DNA of 33,035 nt from Leifsonia xyli. GTDB taxonomy: Bacteria > Actinomycetota > Actinomycetes > Actinomycetales > Microbacteriaceae. Of this stretch, positions 1 through 8,689 are shown piece after piece. Below the pieces are notes generated by a model that saw only the letters and a list, made by a program, of their open reading frames with translations, did no database searches and had not been told where the DNA came from. The DNA lies in contig QFQR01000014.1 of NCBI GenBank assembly GCA_003243275.1, positions 1 to 33,035 of the forward strand, given 5' to 3'. The stretch's first letter is position 1. Every line of letters begins with the position of its first letter. Position numbers and translations under genes: made by a program.

Positions 1-79
1 GACCACCGTCGGGTCCAGCGCCTCGTCGACTTCGGCCTGGACGGCATCCTTCACCGCGGCCGTGATGGCCTTCTGCACC
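1..79. repeat. Terminal direct repeat, left copy (circular junction)
   Basis: Bases 1-79 are identical to 32957-33035. A perfect overlap at the two ends of a contig, with a gene reading in frame through it, is what a circular molecule cut at an arbitrary point gives. The plasmid is therefore about 32,956 bp and one copy is redundant. Confidence 0.95.
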
Positions 80-285
80 ACGGCGCGAATCGCCGGGGCC
101 GCGAGAGCGGTCGCGACGTCGGCAATGTCGACCCCGAACAGCCGGCCGGGCTCGCGCTCCGGCAGCTCCGGCAGCTCGGCGTCGTCGGGGACGTCGCGCG
201 GGTCGGGCTCGTCGCCCTCGTCCAGCTCGAACGGCTGCGCCTCGATCCCCTCGTCAGTGGGAGCGTCACCCCAGTTGTCGCTCAT
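1..285 (-). CDS. DUF4913-type protein, N-terminal part (continues at 32956)
   Basis: The ATG is at 285-283 and shares its first base with the TGA of the coupling-protein gene upstream (TGATG), so translation is probably coupled. The frame is open to base 1 and continues in frame at 32956 down to the stop at 32480, for 253 residues in all. This part (95 codons) is acidic at the start (D/E-rich, about residues 10-45) and then helical and Ala/Val-rich, suggesting a coiled or tethering segment. It is the last gene of the conjugation operon. A gene caller treating the window as linear will split it. Confidence 0.9.
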   Translation of the reverse strand, partial: MSDNWGDAPTDEGIEAQPFELDEGDEPDPRDVPDDAELPELPEREPGRLFGVDIADVATALAAPAIRAVVQKAITAAVKDAVQAEVDEALDPTVV

Positions 286-2072
286 CAGGCCGCACCGTTC
301 CCGTCGACGGCGGCCGCGACCTCACGCACCGACTCCTGCGCCTCGATGATCGTCCGTGATGCCTGCGGGTCGTGAGCTGCGATCGACGCCTTGACCTTCT
401 CCGCGTGCGGGCCGGTCATCCACGGCTGCGTGCGAATCAGCGTCGGACGGTTCCCCGACGAGAGCACCACGGCGCGACCCTTCGGCATCGCGGCCAGGTC
501 GGCCACGTCCAGGATGCGCTCACGGTGGAGCTGCTGATTCACGCTGCGCCCGCCACGGCCGGATGACACCGACGACGCCTGACGGTCGTAGTCACCGATC
601 AGCTTGGAGAGGCTTTCCAGGAACGCATCTTCGGAGACACCGCCCCCGTAGACCTTCACGTTCGAGGCGCTCCACAGCTTCCGCATGCCCGAATCGCCCC
701 ACACGTCGACGCCCTGCGACCACGACTGCAGGATGGTCATCAGCACGATTCCGCGCGACCCGTAGTGGCTGTAGAGGTTCGGCAGCTCACGCCACCGGCA
801 CACGTTCGCGGCCTCGTCGAGCACGCCCAGGAGAGGCACCGACAGGCGGCCGCCGGCAGACCCGGCGGCCAGCTCCTCCGCGGCCTCCACCACGGCGACC
901 GTCAGCGCCGTCACCAGCGGGCCGGCGGTCCCGCGGCCCTCCTTGGAGAGCGAGTACAGGGTGCCGCCGTCACGCACGAACGCGCCAGGGTCGAACTGCG
1001 GTCGCAGATCGGGCTCACCCTGCGGGTTCACCCACGCGGCCACCTGGCGGTTGGTCAGGCACGACGCCATTTGCTGCGCCGTGCCGTAGATGCCGCCGCG
1101 CTGCTTCTCCGGGGCGGTAATGACACCGCGCACCTGGTCGGCCGTCAGGTCGTACCCACCACGGCGAAGGATGCCGATCGGCTCCTCCTCCGTGGGGCGT
1201 GTCAGCCACCCGTAGACGTCCGTGATCGGCCGCGAGTCGAGCGCGGCCGCGAGCAGGAGCCCCGCAAGGAGATCCTGCCCCGCGGGGTCAAAGTAGGCAT
1301 CCGTCTTTGCTCCGGGGTCGCGGGAGCCGGACGCGAAGTGATCGGCCAGCTTGGCCGCGCGAACCTCGTCCGTGACGTAGCTGAGCGGGTTCCACCACCA
1401 CGTAGGTTGCTCGAGCGCGATCCCCTGAGGATCGAACACCCAGACCGGGCCGGCCTCCGCTCGCACGTCGCGCGTCGCGTCGACCACATCGCGCTTGTTC
1501 GAGGTCACGAGAACGCCCCCAGGAGCCTCCAGGATGGCCGGCACCGCCCGAGAGGTCGTCTTACCTGTGCGCGGCCCCCAGATGTCGATATGCATGTCCT
1601 CCCAGGTGCCGTAGAGCGGCATCTGTCCGAGGGTCTTACCGATCGGCACACCGAGGGAGCCGGTCACGCCGAGCCGGGTCGCCTGAGCCTGCGCGTTGCG
1701 CTTGCTCAGCCCCTCGACGTCCTTCCCGCGGCCCATGTACGAGCTGGCCCGGTCGACGCGCGTCCGACCCTTCCGGTAGCGGACGACGCCGACGATCGCG
1801 AGCACCACGAGCGCGAGGACGATCGCCAACAGGACGATGACGATCCACGTCGCGGATGCCGGCCACGGCACCCGCCCGAGAATCACCCCGAGGGTGAAGG
1901 CGAACGGGTCGGACGGCAGCTCGACACCCGTCCCGTCGAGCTGGTGGCCAAGGCGCACCGCGACGTTGAGAACGACGATCGCGGCTATGGCCCCGGCGAC
2001 GACGATCAGCAGCAGCAGCGTCTCACCGCCAAGGCCGCCGGGATCGCGTCGACGGTTGTTGGGAGTGCTCAT
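285..2072 (-). CDS. Type IV coupling protein (VirD4/TraD/TraG-like ATPase)
   Basis: This 595-residue membrane ATPase should link the relaxosome to the secretion channel and energise DNA transfer. Two N-terminal membrane segments lie at about residues 18-38 and 74-97. The Walker A motif is GPRTGKTT (166-173) and the Walker B is LLGVLDE (414-420). The region after Walker B, with conserved Trp/Arg and an LQSWSQ stretch, fits the TraM-recognition part of the TraG/VirD4 family. The ATG at 2072 overlaps the TGA of the VirB4-like gene by 4 bases (ATGA). Length and layout match actinobacterial conjugative coupling proteins. Family assignment is firm; the name in any particular plasmid system is not. 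Confidence 0.93.
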   Translation of the reverse strand: MSTPNNRRRDPGGLGGETLLLLIVVAGAIAAIVVLNVAVRLGHQLDGTGVELPSDPFAFTLGVILGRVPWPASATWIVIVLLAIVLALVVLAIVGVVRYRKGRTRVDRASSYMGRGKDVEGLSKRNAQAQATRLGVTGSLGVPIGKTLGQMPLYGTWEDMHIDIWGPRTGKTTSRAVPAILEAPGGVLVTSNKRDVVDATRDVRAEAGPVWVFDPQGIALEQPTWWWNPLSYVTDEVRAAKLADHFASGSRDPGAKTDAYFDPAGQDLLAGLLLAAALDSRPITDVYGWLTRPTEEEPIGILRRGGYDLTADQVRGVITAPEKQRGGIYGTAQQMASCLTNRQVAAWVNPQGEPDLRPQFDPGAFVRDGGTLYSLSKEGRGTAGPLVTALTVAVVEAAEELAAGSAGGRLSVPLLGVLDEAANVCRWRELPNLYSHYGSRGIVLMTILQSWSQGVDVWGDSGMRKLWSASNVKVYGGGVSEDAFLESLSKLIGDYDRQASSVSSGRGGRSVNQQLHRERILDVADLAAMPKGRAVVLSSGNRPTLIRTQPWMTGPHAEKVKASIAAHDPQASRTIIEAQESVREVAAAVDGNGAA

Positions 2073-3697
2073 GACACCCTCTCCTCATGCTCCTCGACCA
2101 GCTCCTCAACGACGTGCAGCGCGCGTCGTCCGGTGCGGGACTGCTCATACCAGCGCTGGTTCGTGTCGCGGATGGAGCGCTCAGCCTCCGTGAGCACCAC
2201 CTGTACCGGGATGCCCGGTCGGGTTCCGACCTTGACGAGGAACTTTCCGCGGCCGGGAGGGTCGGCCTCGCGGCCTGACGCGGCATCCCACGCGGGCGGG
2301 TCTTGCCAGCCGGTCAGTAGCTCTTGCTCGGCCGCGGAGAAGGGGATGACCGACGTCAGCTCTGGCATTTCGGTGTACGGCAGGCCCGCGCACATCACCA
2401 TGCCGGCGCGCTCTACGAAGCCCTTCGCCTTCAATCGGTCCTCCTCCGGGAGGGCGCTCAGGTCGGCCATCGTGTGCGAAATCATGGCCGTGCCGACACC
2501 CACCTGGCGGTTCAGGCGGGTGAGGAAGTCGACGCGATCGACGATGCCGTTACCGGCGCGCAGCGCACGCCACAGCTCATCCATGATGACGAAGTAGTGC
2601 CGGCGCGGTTCCAGGCCGGCATCCGCGAGGACGTTCGCGATGTTCACCGTGGCGAAGCCGTTCGACCAGCAGGCGAGCAGGGTCGCCGCGCGCAGATCGC
2701 CCTCGGCCTCACCGATGGCCGAAATGTCGTAGACCACCGGGCGGTCGAGCCGCATCGGGTTATCGGTCGGCTTGGAGAACATTTCGCCCAGGCGGCCACC
2801 ACGGGAGAGGCTGATAAGCGATGCTTCCAGGCCGCGGGTGATCCGCTGATACTCCGCGAAATCGCCGCGGTCGACAGCCACCTGGCGCAGCTCCTCCGGA
2901 CCCTCCTGCACAACGCGCAGCAGATCGCCCAGCACGGGCACGCCCTCGTAGTTCCGATCGAGGTAGCGCAGCGCCTGGTCGACGATGGATTCCTCGACGT
3001 CGCTCGGAGGCGACTTGCGGAGGATTGTCAGCAGGGACGACACCATAGCCAGGCGGCGACCGTGTGCGTCCTCCAAGACCTCGCCGGCCTCCTTCGGGAA
3101 ACCGGCGTCAGTGAGCCGCTGCGCGGCCTCCTTCGCCTCGCCGGGGTCGAGCACGTTCAGGTGCCCGCGGCCACGGCCGAGGGTGATGACCTGGCCGCCG
3201 AGCGCGCGAATGACCTCCACGTAGTCGGGCCGAAGATCGCCCAGCACGAGCGGCTGCACGCCGTAGCCGGCGAGGCCGATCGCCATCCGAGCGACGGCGG
3301 TCGACTTCCCGAGGCCGGGCTTGCCGAGAACGAACATTGACGGGTTGCTGATGAGCTTCGCGCGCTGGAACCACGAAATCGGGTCGCAGCAGAGCGTCGC
3401 CCCGGTGTGGATGTGGCGGCCGAGCGGGACGCCCACCATCGGCGTGCCGGCACCGATCGCGTAGGGCCACAGGCCGCACACTTGCAGCGTCGTTCCCCGC
3501 CACTCAGCCGGAGGCTGGATGAAGCTCGACATGCCACCGCCGGGGCCGCTGTACCCACGAGAGGACAGCGAGCCGGCCGACGTCGACGAGCCGGCATCGG
3601 CGTTCTTTCGTCCCAAGCGCACGAACAGCAGAGCACCGACGACGACCACGACGACGAGGCCGCCGAGGACGGCAAGGGCAATCAGATCGGGACTCAT
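2069..3697 (-). CDS. VirB4/TraC-like conjugation ATPase
   Basis: A 542-residue ATPase of the type IV secretion core. An N-terminal membrane segment (about 5-27) is followed by a Ser/Gly-rich linker and then a P-loop, GKPGLGKST (125-133). The Walker B strand is YFVIMDE (368-374). The motif pattern, and its position between an SCO6880 protein and a coupling protein, are typical of the VirB4-like ATPase of actinobacterial conjugative elements. These differ from proteobacterial VirB4 in that the N-terminal part is carried by the separate SCO6880 protein. The start ATG shares one base with the upstream stop. Its likely role is energising assembly of the channel or pilus at the inner face of the membrane. 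Confidence 0.9.
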   Translation of the reverse strand: MSPDLIALAVLGGLVVVVVVGALLFVRLGRKNADAGSSTSAGSLSSRGYSGPGGGMSSFIQPPAEWRGTTLQVCGLWPYAIGAGTPMVGVPLGRHIHTGATLCCDPISWFQRAKLISNPSMFVLGKPGLGKSTAVARMAIGLAGYGVQPLVLGDLRPDYVEVIRALGGQVITLGRGRGHLNVLDPGEAKEAAQRLTDAGFPKEAGEVLEDAHGRRLAMVSSLLTILRKSPPSDVEESIVDQALRYLDRNYEGVPVLGDLLRVVQEGPEELRQVAVDRGDFAEYQRITRGLEASLISLSRGGRLGEMFSKPTDNPMRLDRPVVYDISAIGEAEGDLRAATLLACWSNGFATVNIANVLADAGLEPRRHYFVIMDELWRALRAGNGIVDRVDFLTRLNRQVGVGTAMISHTMADLSALPEEDRLKAKGFVERAGMVMCAGLPYTEMPELTSVIPFSAAEQELLTGWQDPPAWDAASGREADPPGRGKFLVKVGTRPGIPVQVVLTEAERSIRDTNQRWYEQSRTGRRALHVVEELVEEHEERVS

Positions 3698-5208
3698 CAG
3701 ACACGCTCCCTCAGCGCCGCAGGAACAGCAACGTGCTTGCTCAGGACGAGGCCCAGGGGCAGCGCAGCAGCAAAGGCGCTGTCCTGAGAGCCGTAGACCG
3801 GCCGCAGCCGGAGGCGGGCGGTCGCTCCGAGGTTGTCGATAGCTGCGCGCGCTTCGGCTTCCTTCACCGGGTCAATCACCGTCGCGGTGACGAGGATTCC
3901 GAAGTTCACCAGGCCAGCGCCGGATGCCTCTTCAGATTCCGTCGCCTGAGCTGAGCGCAGCGCGAGCGTGTCGCGCGCGGCCGGCTTGTTGGTCGACGTC
4001 GCCTTGAACTCCGCAGCTCGCACGTCCGACTGCACGAGAGCAGCCGCGCGAGCGGGGTCGATCGGCTTGTAGAGCAGCGTCACGCGCTTACGGGCGATAT
4101 CCCGGTGCGGAGCAAGCAGCCGGGCGAGGACGCCCGACTGCACCAGTCCGCGCGGAGCTTGCGTCATCGCCCAGGTGACGGACTTGGCCGAGTCGTGACG
4201 GTAGCCGTCCCATCCGGCCTGAGCGGCCGTCGGGCCGACGTCGCTCCACCGAAGGTCGGGCACGTCACCGTCCGCGTGCGCGTCGTCGATCAGCGTCGCG
4301 GCCGCCGGGTCGTAGGCAACCCGGATCGTCTCGCACAGTTCTTGGGCCGATAGCGGGTGAGCTGCACCCGCGCCGGTCGCCTGCAATCCGGCCGTCAGAC
4401 CGGGTAGACGCGCTGCGAGCTCGCGGGCCATTTCGTCGGGCTTGCGCGGCTTCGCGCCTTTCCGAGGAGCAGCGGCGAACGTCAGCGAGACGTACGCCTT
4501 CACCGTCGACGAGCCGGCCGGGTAGCTCAGCACGACCTCTCCCAACATCGCCTTGGCGAAGTCGGGGCCGTCGGGGTCGGTGTTCGTCTCGACCTCACGG
4601 CGCAGCCGGCGGCCGGAGTCGGGAGCCGTCTCGATCGTCACCGACGCCGCTTCCATGTTCGGCTCATCACCGAGGTTGCGCAGCCAGTGGCCCCAGTCGG
4701 CCACCCAGACGTCGACTTGCTCCTGGTCTACGAGTGCCGCGCCGTCAGGCTCGGTACCGATCACAATCGAATACGTCTTGGCGTGCGGTGAGTAGATCAT
4801 CGCGAACGGCCGCGCGTAGGAGTCCTCGTGCTCGGAGAGCTGAGTCTGCGCACCAAGGCCGGGGAGCTGGTTCGTTCCCCAATCGGCGCGGCCGAGGGGG
4901 CCGGAGCGATAGATGTTCGCCTTCCGCCGCTTCGTCGACGTCCACGCGACACGGTTCGCCGTGCGGGAAAGCACACTGCGCCCGTCGCCGTCGCGGATCG
5001 TCAGCAGGAGAATCAGACCGCCGAACACCGCGGCCGTCACGAACGCTTGGAGGATCCCCGTCGTCATCAGCACGACGATCACGATCAGAAGCGCAACGAA
5101 CATCAGGCCCGTGCCGACCGTGCCGAGACCCAGGAGGCCCGGGGACGTCGGCTGACGCCAGTTTCCGTACGTGCGGACGCCCCTACGGCTTGTCTCTACG
5201 GTTGCCAT
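3697..5208 (-). CDS. SCO6880 family conjugation protein (PrgI-like N-terminus)
   Basis: 503 residues. A short basic N-terminus (RRGVRTYGNW) precedes two close hydrophobic segments (about 26-50 and 52-72), then a long soluble domain of roughly 430 residues ending ALRERV. This arrangement is that of the SCO6880 family found next to VirB4-like ATPases in Actinomycetota, thought to combine a PrgI/VirB3-like membrane anchor with the N-terminal half of VirB4. It should sit at the membrane as a scaffold for the ATPase encoded just downstream. The ATG at 5208 shares a base with the preceding TGA, and the downstream overlap is also one base, so the three genes are probably co-translated. Confidence 0.88.
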   Translation of the reverse strand: MATVETSRRGVRTYGNWRQPTSPGLLGLGTVGTGLMFVALLIVIVVLMTTGILQAFVTAAVFGGLILLLTIRDGDGRSVLSRTANRVAWTSTKRRKANIYRSGPLGRADWGTNQLPGLGAQTQLSEHEDSYARPFAMIYSPHAKTYSIVIGTEPDGAALVDQEQVDVWVADWGHWLRNLGDEPNMEAASVTIETAPDSGRRLRREVETNTDPDGPDFAKAMLGEVVLSYPAGSSTVKAYVSLTFAAAPRKGAKPRKPDEMARELAARLPGLTAGLQATGAGAAHPLSAQELCETIRVAYDPAAATLIDDAHADGDVPDLRWSDVGPTAAQAGWDGYRHDSAKSVTWAMTQAPRGLVQSGVLARLLAPHRDIARKRVTLLYKPIDPARAAALVQSDVRAAEFKATSTNKPAARDTLALRSAQATESEEASGAGLVNFGILVTATVIDPVKEAEARAAIDNLGATARLRLRPVYGSQDSAFAAALPLGLVLSKHVAVPAALRERV

Positions 5209-6851
5209 CAGCTCCCGCTCCCTTCACCAGTTGCTTGGTTACCAACGTCTCGGGCGGCCCCAGCGGCCGCCTGTCCTGCCTGCTTTGCAGCGCCGATCGC
5301 GACGCCCGCCGCCATGCCGATAGGCCCACCAGCGGCGCCGGCCGCTGCACCCGCAGCAGCTCCACCACCGGCAGCAGCTCCACCGGCAGCAGCGCCACCC
5401 GCGGCAGCTCCACCGCCCGCAGACGCCGCAGCAGCGCCCGTGCCGCCACCGGCAGCACCCGAGGACGCCGCGGCCCCTGACGTGGCCCCACCGCCGCCAC
5501 CAGCGCCGCTAGACGCCTGCGCGGCCTGTGGTGCCGACTGGCCGCCACCACTCGCCCCAGACGGGCCGGTAGAACCCGTGGAGCCAGACGAGCCAGACGA
5601 TCCCGAGCCGCCCGACGAGCCGCCCCCAGAACCGGTCGCGAGGCGACCCATCGACGCCGCGCCGGTCGGGAGCGAGGCGAGAGCTGCGACGCCGAGCGCG
5701 CCGCCGGCCCCGGCGGACATGGCCCCAACGAGCGGGGTCACGAACCGCATCAGAGCCGGCATCGCGAACAGCGCGAGAACCATCAGAATGAGGCCCGTCA
5801 GCACGGCGATAAAGCCGGTGCCATCGTCCTGGAACACGTTCGTTCCCGCGAGCTGGAACGCCGCGGCGTAGACGATCGCGGCTGCCGGCTTGTAGAGGAT
5901 GAAAGCGACGAGCCACCCGACGTTCTTCTTGAACCAGCTCTTACCCATTTCGGTGTTGGTGGCCGCAGCCGACAGCGGCAGGATGCCCGTCAGGATGACG
6001 AGCATGCCGCCACGCGCGATCATCAGCACGATTTGGAAGGCGGTCGCGAGGATCGCGATCAGACCCAAGATGATGATGAGCAGCGCACCGAGGCCACCGG
6101 TCGCGGGGTTCGTCGTGAGGGCGAGCAGGGTCGCGATGTTGTTCCCGAAGCAGGCCGTATCCGTGCCGACGTCGCAGTTCAGCGCGCCGTTCAGAATCCA
6201 GACGGAGAACGAGTCGAAGGCCGACACCAGCAGGCCGACGATGGTCACGCCGGCTCCGGCGACGACGATCAGGGTCAGGAGACTCTTGATCGTGTCCTTG
6301 CCAGGTTCGGCGCGCTGTTCCCACGCCATCCGAACGCCTCCGATGATGACGGACACCACCGCGGCCGCGCCCATGTACCACCAGAGGGACGACTGCAGAA
6401 AGAGCACCGTGCCGCCCGCGCCCTGTGGGCCGTTCGGGAGGAGGCCCGACACGAGGGCTGTTGCGCCACTGATGAGGAAGATCGCGCCGAGCACGATTCC
6501 CATTCGGCCGGCCGCCTGGAAGCCCTCACCGTTACGCATGCGCGTCGCGATGAGGGCCCCGAGCAGGATGATCGAGATAGCAGCGAGTGCGATCGCAATC
6601 CAGGTCACCCAGCCCAACACCGTAATGATGCCGTCCGAGTTCGGCGCGGTCGTGCCGGCGGCGATTGACGAGCCGCCGCCGGTCCCGGTGAGGTTCGGCG
6701 TCCCGACGTTCACCCAGAGGGTGCCGAGGGATGCCACCGCCTTACCGAACGCCTCGAGAACGGCATTCGCCATGTTCTCGATGGCGTCGCCTACCGCGTT
6801 GTTGACGGCATCGCCTACGCAGGCGAGAGGGTCGGTGATACCGCAGGCCAT
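5208..6851 (-). CDS. Polytopic conjugation membrane protein (SCO6881/VirB6/TrbL-like)
   Basis: The 547-residue form from the ATG at 6851 is preferred. A longer open frame (to 7139) exists, but it overlaps the upstream gene and its extra residues are basic and Cys/Ser-rich like a shadow frame. The ATG has a G-run ribosome site and starts one base after the upstream stop. The N-terminus (MACGITDPLACVGDAV) is typical of SCO6881-type proteins. At least six hydrophobic segments lie between about 80 and 370 (near 82-102, 117-137, 157-172, 191-211, 254-278, 343-365). From about 405 to 510 the chain is almost only Gly, Ala and Ser. The likely role is the inner-membrane channel component; the tail's function is unknown. 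Confidence 0.87.
   Translation of the reverse strand: MACGITDPLACVGDAVNNAVGDAIENMANAVLEAFGKAVASLGTLWVNVGTPNLTGTGGGSSIAAGTTAPNSDGIITVLGWVTWIAIALAAISIILLGALIATRMRNGEGFQAAGRMGIVLGAIFLISGATALVSGLLPNGPQGAGGTVLFLQSSLWWYMGAAAVVSVIIGGVRMAWEQRAEPGKDTIKSLLTLIVVAGAGVTIVGLLVSAFDSFSVWILNGALNCDVGTDTACFGNNIATLLALTTNPATGGLGALLIIILGLIAILATAFQIVLMIARGGMLVILTGILPLSAAATNTEMGKSWFKKNVGWLVAFILYKPAAAIVYAAAFQLAGTNVFQDDGTGFIAVLTGLILMVLALFAMPALMRFVTPLVGAMSAGAGGALGVAALASLPTGAASMGRLATGSGGGSSGGSGSSGSSGSTGSTGPSGASGGGQSAPQAAQASSGAGGGGGATSGAAASSGAAGGGTGAAAASAGGGAAAGGAAAGGAAAGGGAAAGAAAGAAGGPIGMAAGVAIGAAKQAGQAAAGAARDVGNQATGEGSGS
5322..5639 (-). repeat. Low-complexity Gly/Ala/Ser coding repeat
   Basis: This segment encodes residues 405-510 of the SCO6881-like protein. 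It is built from repeated GGSSG/GSTG and then AAAGG units, seen in DNA as iterated gcagctccacc and gcagcgcc blocks. It is prone to slippage and length variation, and to assembly error with short reads. Confidence 0.85.
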
Positions 6852-6852
6852 G

Positions 6853-7602
6853 TCATGCCCCCCAGGGGATGTATCCCGACGTGTCGGGAATCGTCGCGAA
6901 ATCGAACGGGGTAGAGACGTTGGCGTTGATCTTCCAATCGCCGTCCTCCCACACCAGCTCGTAGACGGTTGAAGCTGTGACCGTGGTCCCCTCAGAGGAA
7001 CCACGCACAGCGAGGTCGACCCGTGCGTTTTCGCCGTCGTAGGAGAGCACGCGGAAGCCGACCACCTGAAGCCGCACGCCCGACGACTCGGACGTGTTGC
7101 CGACCTGTGACAGGAGCGAATCGCGGAACTGGCCCTCACTCAGGGCGTACTCGATCCACGGCTTGACCAGCTCGGTGTCGGCAGGCACGGCGAGGGCGGT
7201 CGCGGCCGCGAACAGCGCTCCCTCCGGGGAGTGCTGGAAGCACATCGGGTAGCCCTCCGCGCCCGTGTCGGCGGGACCGAACGTCGTCGACGTCGGGTAG
7301 GCGACTGTGCGAATGAACGCCCATTCGGCAGCCGGGGCGGTTGTCACCTTGCCCGACAGCTTCTCGCCTCCCAGGCCACAGACACTAGCGCCGCCCGCAA
7401 CCCCGGAAGGCTCCGGGGTTGGGACGGCGCTAGTCGTGGCGCTGGACGACGGATCGGGCGCGGGCGGGCCGGCCTCGTTCTGGCGGTTCAGGTTGAGAAC
7501 CGTCAGAACGATGGCCGTCACGATGAGCGCGGCCACCACCACCGCCCCGACGATGAAGCCGGGGCGGGTGAAGGGGTTCTGCTGGGTGTCGTCCTCAGCC
7601 AT
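6853..7602 (-). CDS. Single-pass conjugation protein with VirB8/TcpC-like extracytoplasmic domain
   Basis: 249 residues. A short cytoplasmic N-terminus is followed by one membrane helix (about 16-37), a Pro/Ser/Thr-rich linker (about 45-67) and an extracytoplasmic domain of about 180 residues. That domain ends in a strand-rich stretch, VYELVWEDGDWKINAN, of the kind seen in NTF2-fold proteins such as VirB8, TraM (pIP501) and TcpC. The fold is inferred from layout and the terminal motif, not from a domain match. Two cysteines near 73 and 118 could pair outside the cell. The gene ends one base before the SCO6881-like start. A strong inverted repeat lies inside it at 7384-7434. Confidence 0.75.
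   Translation of the reverse strand: MAEDDTQQNPFTRPGFIVGAVVVAALIVTAIVLTVLNLNRQNEAGPPAPDPSSSATTSAVPTPEPSGVAGGASVCGLGGEKLSGKVTTAPAAEWAFIRTVAYPTSTTFGPADTGAEGYPMCFQHSPEGALFAAATALAVPADTELVKPWIEYALSEGQFRDSLLSQVGNTSESSGVRLQVVGFRVLSYDGENARVDLAVRGSSEGTTVTASTVYELVWEDGDWKINANVSTPFDFATIPDTSGYIPWGA
7384..7434. repeat. Strong inverted repeat inside a coding region
   Basis: The outer arms ACTAGCGCC (7384-7392) and GGCGCTAGT (7426-7434) are perfect. The inner arms CAACCCCGGA (7398-7407) and TCCGGGGTTG (7412-7421) are perfect with loop AGGC. Together they make 19 paired positions in 51 bases, within the linker codons of the VirB8/TcpC-like gene. Confidence 0.85.
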
Positions 7603-7613
7603 GACGGCTCCTT

Positions 7614-7916
7614 TCAGGCTCCGGCGAGGATGCCGATCAGGGCGGCACCACCGCCGATCACGATCGCGCCGGCCATCGGCCAGATGATCTTCGTGATGGC
7701 GTCCTGGCCCTCACCGCGACGGAAGTTGACGGCGATCATGATGCCGCCGACGATGATCGCGCCGCCGACCACGACGTAGCCGATCCACTTCAACCAGGAG
7801 AGGATCGTCGTCACGCCTTCGGTGCCGGGAGGCTGTACGGGGTCCGGGTCGGGGATGACGCCGGCGATGTGCACGGCGCTGTCAGCCGCCGCGTGGAACA
7901 CGTCGATAACGGACAT
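7614..7916 (-). CDS. Small two-TM protein, pilin-like (VirB2/TrbC-type candidate)
   Basis: 100 residues from the ATG at 7916, which has AAAGG about 7 bases upstream. A longer frame to 8045 would overlap the upstream gene and lacks such a site. The product has a soluble N-terminus with PDPDPVQPPG and two hydrophobic helices (about 42-65 and 76-99) joined by a short charged loop, NFRRGEGQD. Size and hairpin topology match VirB2/TrbC-like pilin subunits, and the place in the operon fits. No leader peptidase site is obvious. The function is inferred from topology and context only. Confidence 0.72.
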   Translation of the reverse strand: MSVIDVFHAAADSAVHIAGVIPDPDPVQPPGTEGVTTILSWLKWIGYVVVGGAIIVGGIMIAVNFRRGEGQDAITKIIWPMAGAIVIGGGAALIGILAGA

Positions 7917-7927
7917 GAGTCTGCCTT

Positions 7928-8536
7928 TCAGTTTGTGGTGCCGGCGGCACCGAGGAGTGCGGTCAGTTCTTCGACGAGTCGCTGAACTTCGCGCGGAGAA
8001 GATGAGAGAGCCGGCGGCTCCCCCACACGCCATGCTTCGACCCACGGCACCGACCAGGTGCGCGGGACGCCTCCGCTGACGACCTGCAAGAGGTCGCGCA
8101 GCGAACGAGGTACACGACCAGGTGCGTCAGCCATGACGACCAGGCCCAAGACTTCAACCGACGGCACGAGCCCCGCCGCCCACTGGCGCATCGCGTCCTG
8201 CGCGGCGCGCAGCCCCCGAGCGTCACCGCGTGCGACGAGAACCGTTCGCGCGGGCGTCTGCGAGGGAGTGCGCGGCCAGGCGTGCCCGGCCGCTTGTGAC
8301 CTTGGCATGAGAGCTGCCAGCGTCGACTCTCCCGACCCGCCGTGAGCGCCGACCCACCAGAGCGCCGCGGTCGTGCCGCGGTCGTGGATGGGGAGCTGGT
8401 CGACACGATCCGGGGCGGGGATGCCCCGCTGCGGAGCCACCGGACCGACCGCATCCGGCACCGATGCCACAGGCGCGGCCTGCGACGGTGGCGGTGTCGT
8501 CGGCCGAGAAAGCCACGGATTAAGCGGTTCGCTCAT
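7928..8536 (-). CDS. Degenerate MinD/ParA-like protein (DUF6668-type), first gene of the conjugation operon
   Basis: 202 residues; the ATG at 8536 follows AGGAG with a 5-base gap. A Pro-rich N-terminus (about 1-55) leads into WWVGAHGGSGEST (about 60-72), a P-loop shape in which the lysine is replaced by Glu. The later stretch VEVLGLVVMADAPGRVP resembles the MinD-like strand that senses nucleotide. This matches actinobacterial DUF6668 proteins encoded beside type IV secretion genes. ATP hydrolysis looks unlikely, so it may partner the intact ATPase encoded at 10615-11985. The DUF assignment is from memory of the motif. Confidence 0.72.
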   Translation of the reverse strand: MSEPLNPWLSRPTTPPPSQAAPVASVPDAVGPVAPQRGIPAPDRVDQLPIHDRGTTAALWWVGAHGGSGESTLAALMPRSQAAGHAWPRTPSQTPARTVLVARGDARGLRAAQDAMRQWAAGLVPSVEVLGLVVMADAPGRVPRSLRDLLQVVSGGVPRTWSVPWVEAWRVGEPPALSSSPREVQRLVEELTALLGAAGTTN

Positions 8537-8631
8537 CTTGTCTCCTAGGTACAGTGAGATTCACCCTTACAGGGAAACCCTACGCCCCCACCCGCCAAAT
8601 AAGGAAGGGTCAACCCGAATGATCCCAAACC

Positions 8632-8659
8632 TGTACATATGCCCCCGAATGAGTATGCT
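8632..8659 (+). promoter_or_regulatory. Candidate promoter for the plus-strand conjugation operon
   Basis: TGTACA (8632-8637) and TATGCT (8654-8659), 16 bases apart, each match the sigma-70-type consensus at 4 of 6 positions. They lie 31-58 bases before the ATG at 8690, in the divergent gap 8537-8689. I did not find a convincing minus-strand promoter there. GTGA/TCAC and AGGG-AAA-CCCT inverted repeats near 8553-8580 could be operators. Confidence 0.45.
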
Positions 8660-8689
8660 GGTCGCGTGGCCCCACCAGGAGGAATCCCG

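Noticed and set aside
765..2597. Plus-strand open frame of 610 codons
   Set aside because: It lies opposite the coupling-protein and VirB4-like genes, has no ribosome site, and its Arg/His-rich composition is that of a high-GC antisense shadow.
4828..5871. Plus-strand Pro/Ala-rich open frame of 347 codons
   Set aside because: It is the antisense of the Gly/Ala/Ser tail of the SCO6881-like gene; the repeat makes any frame long.
5208..7139. Extended start for the SCO6881-like gene
   Set aside because: The extra 96 residues overlap the VirB8/TcpC-like gene and are basic and Ser/Cys-rich; the ATG at 6851 fits spacing and family N-terminus.
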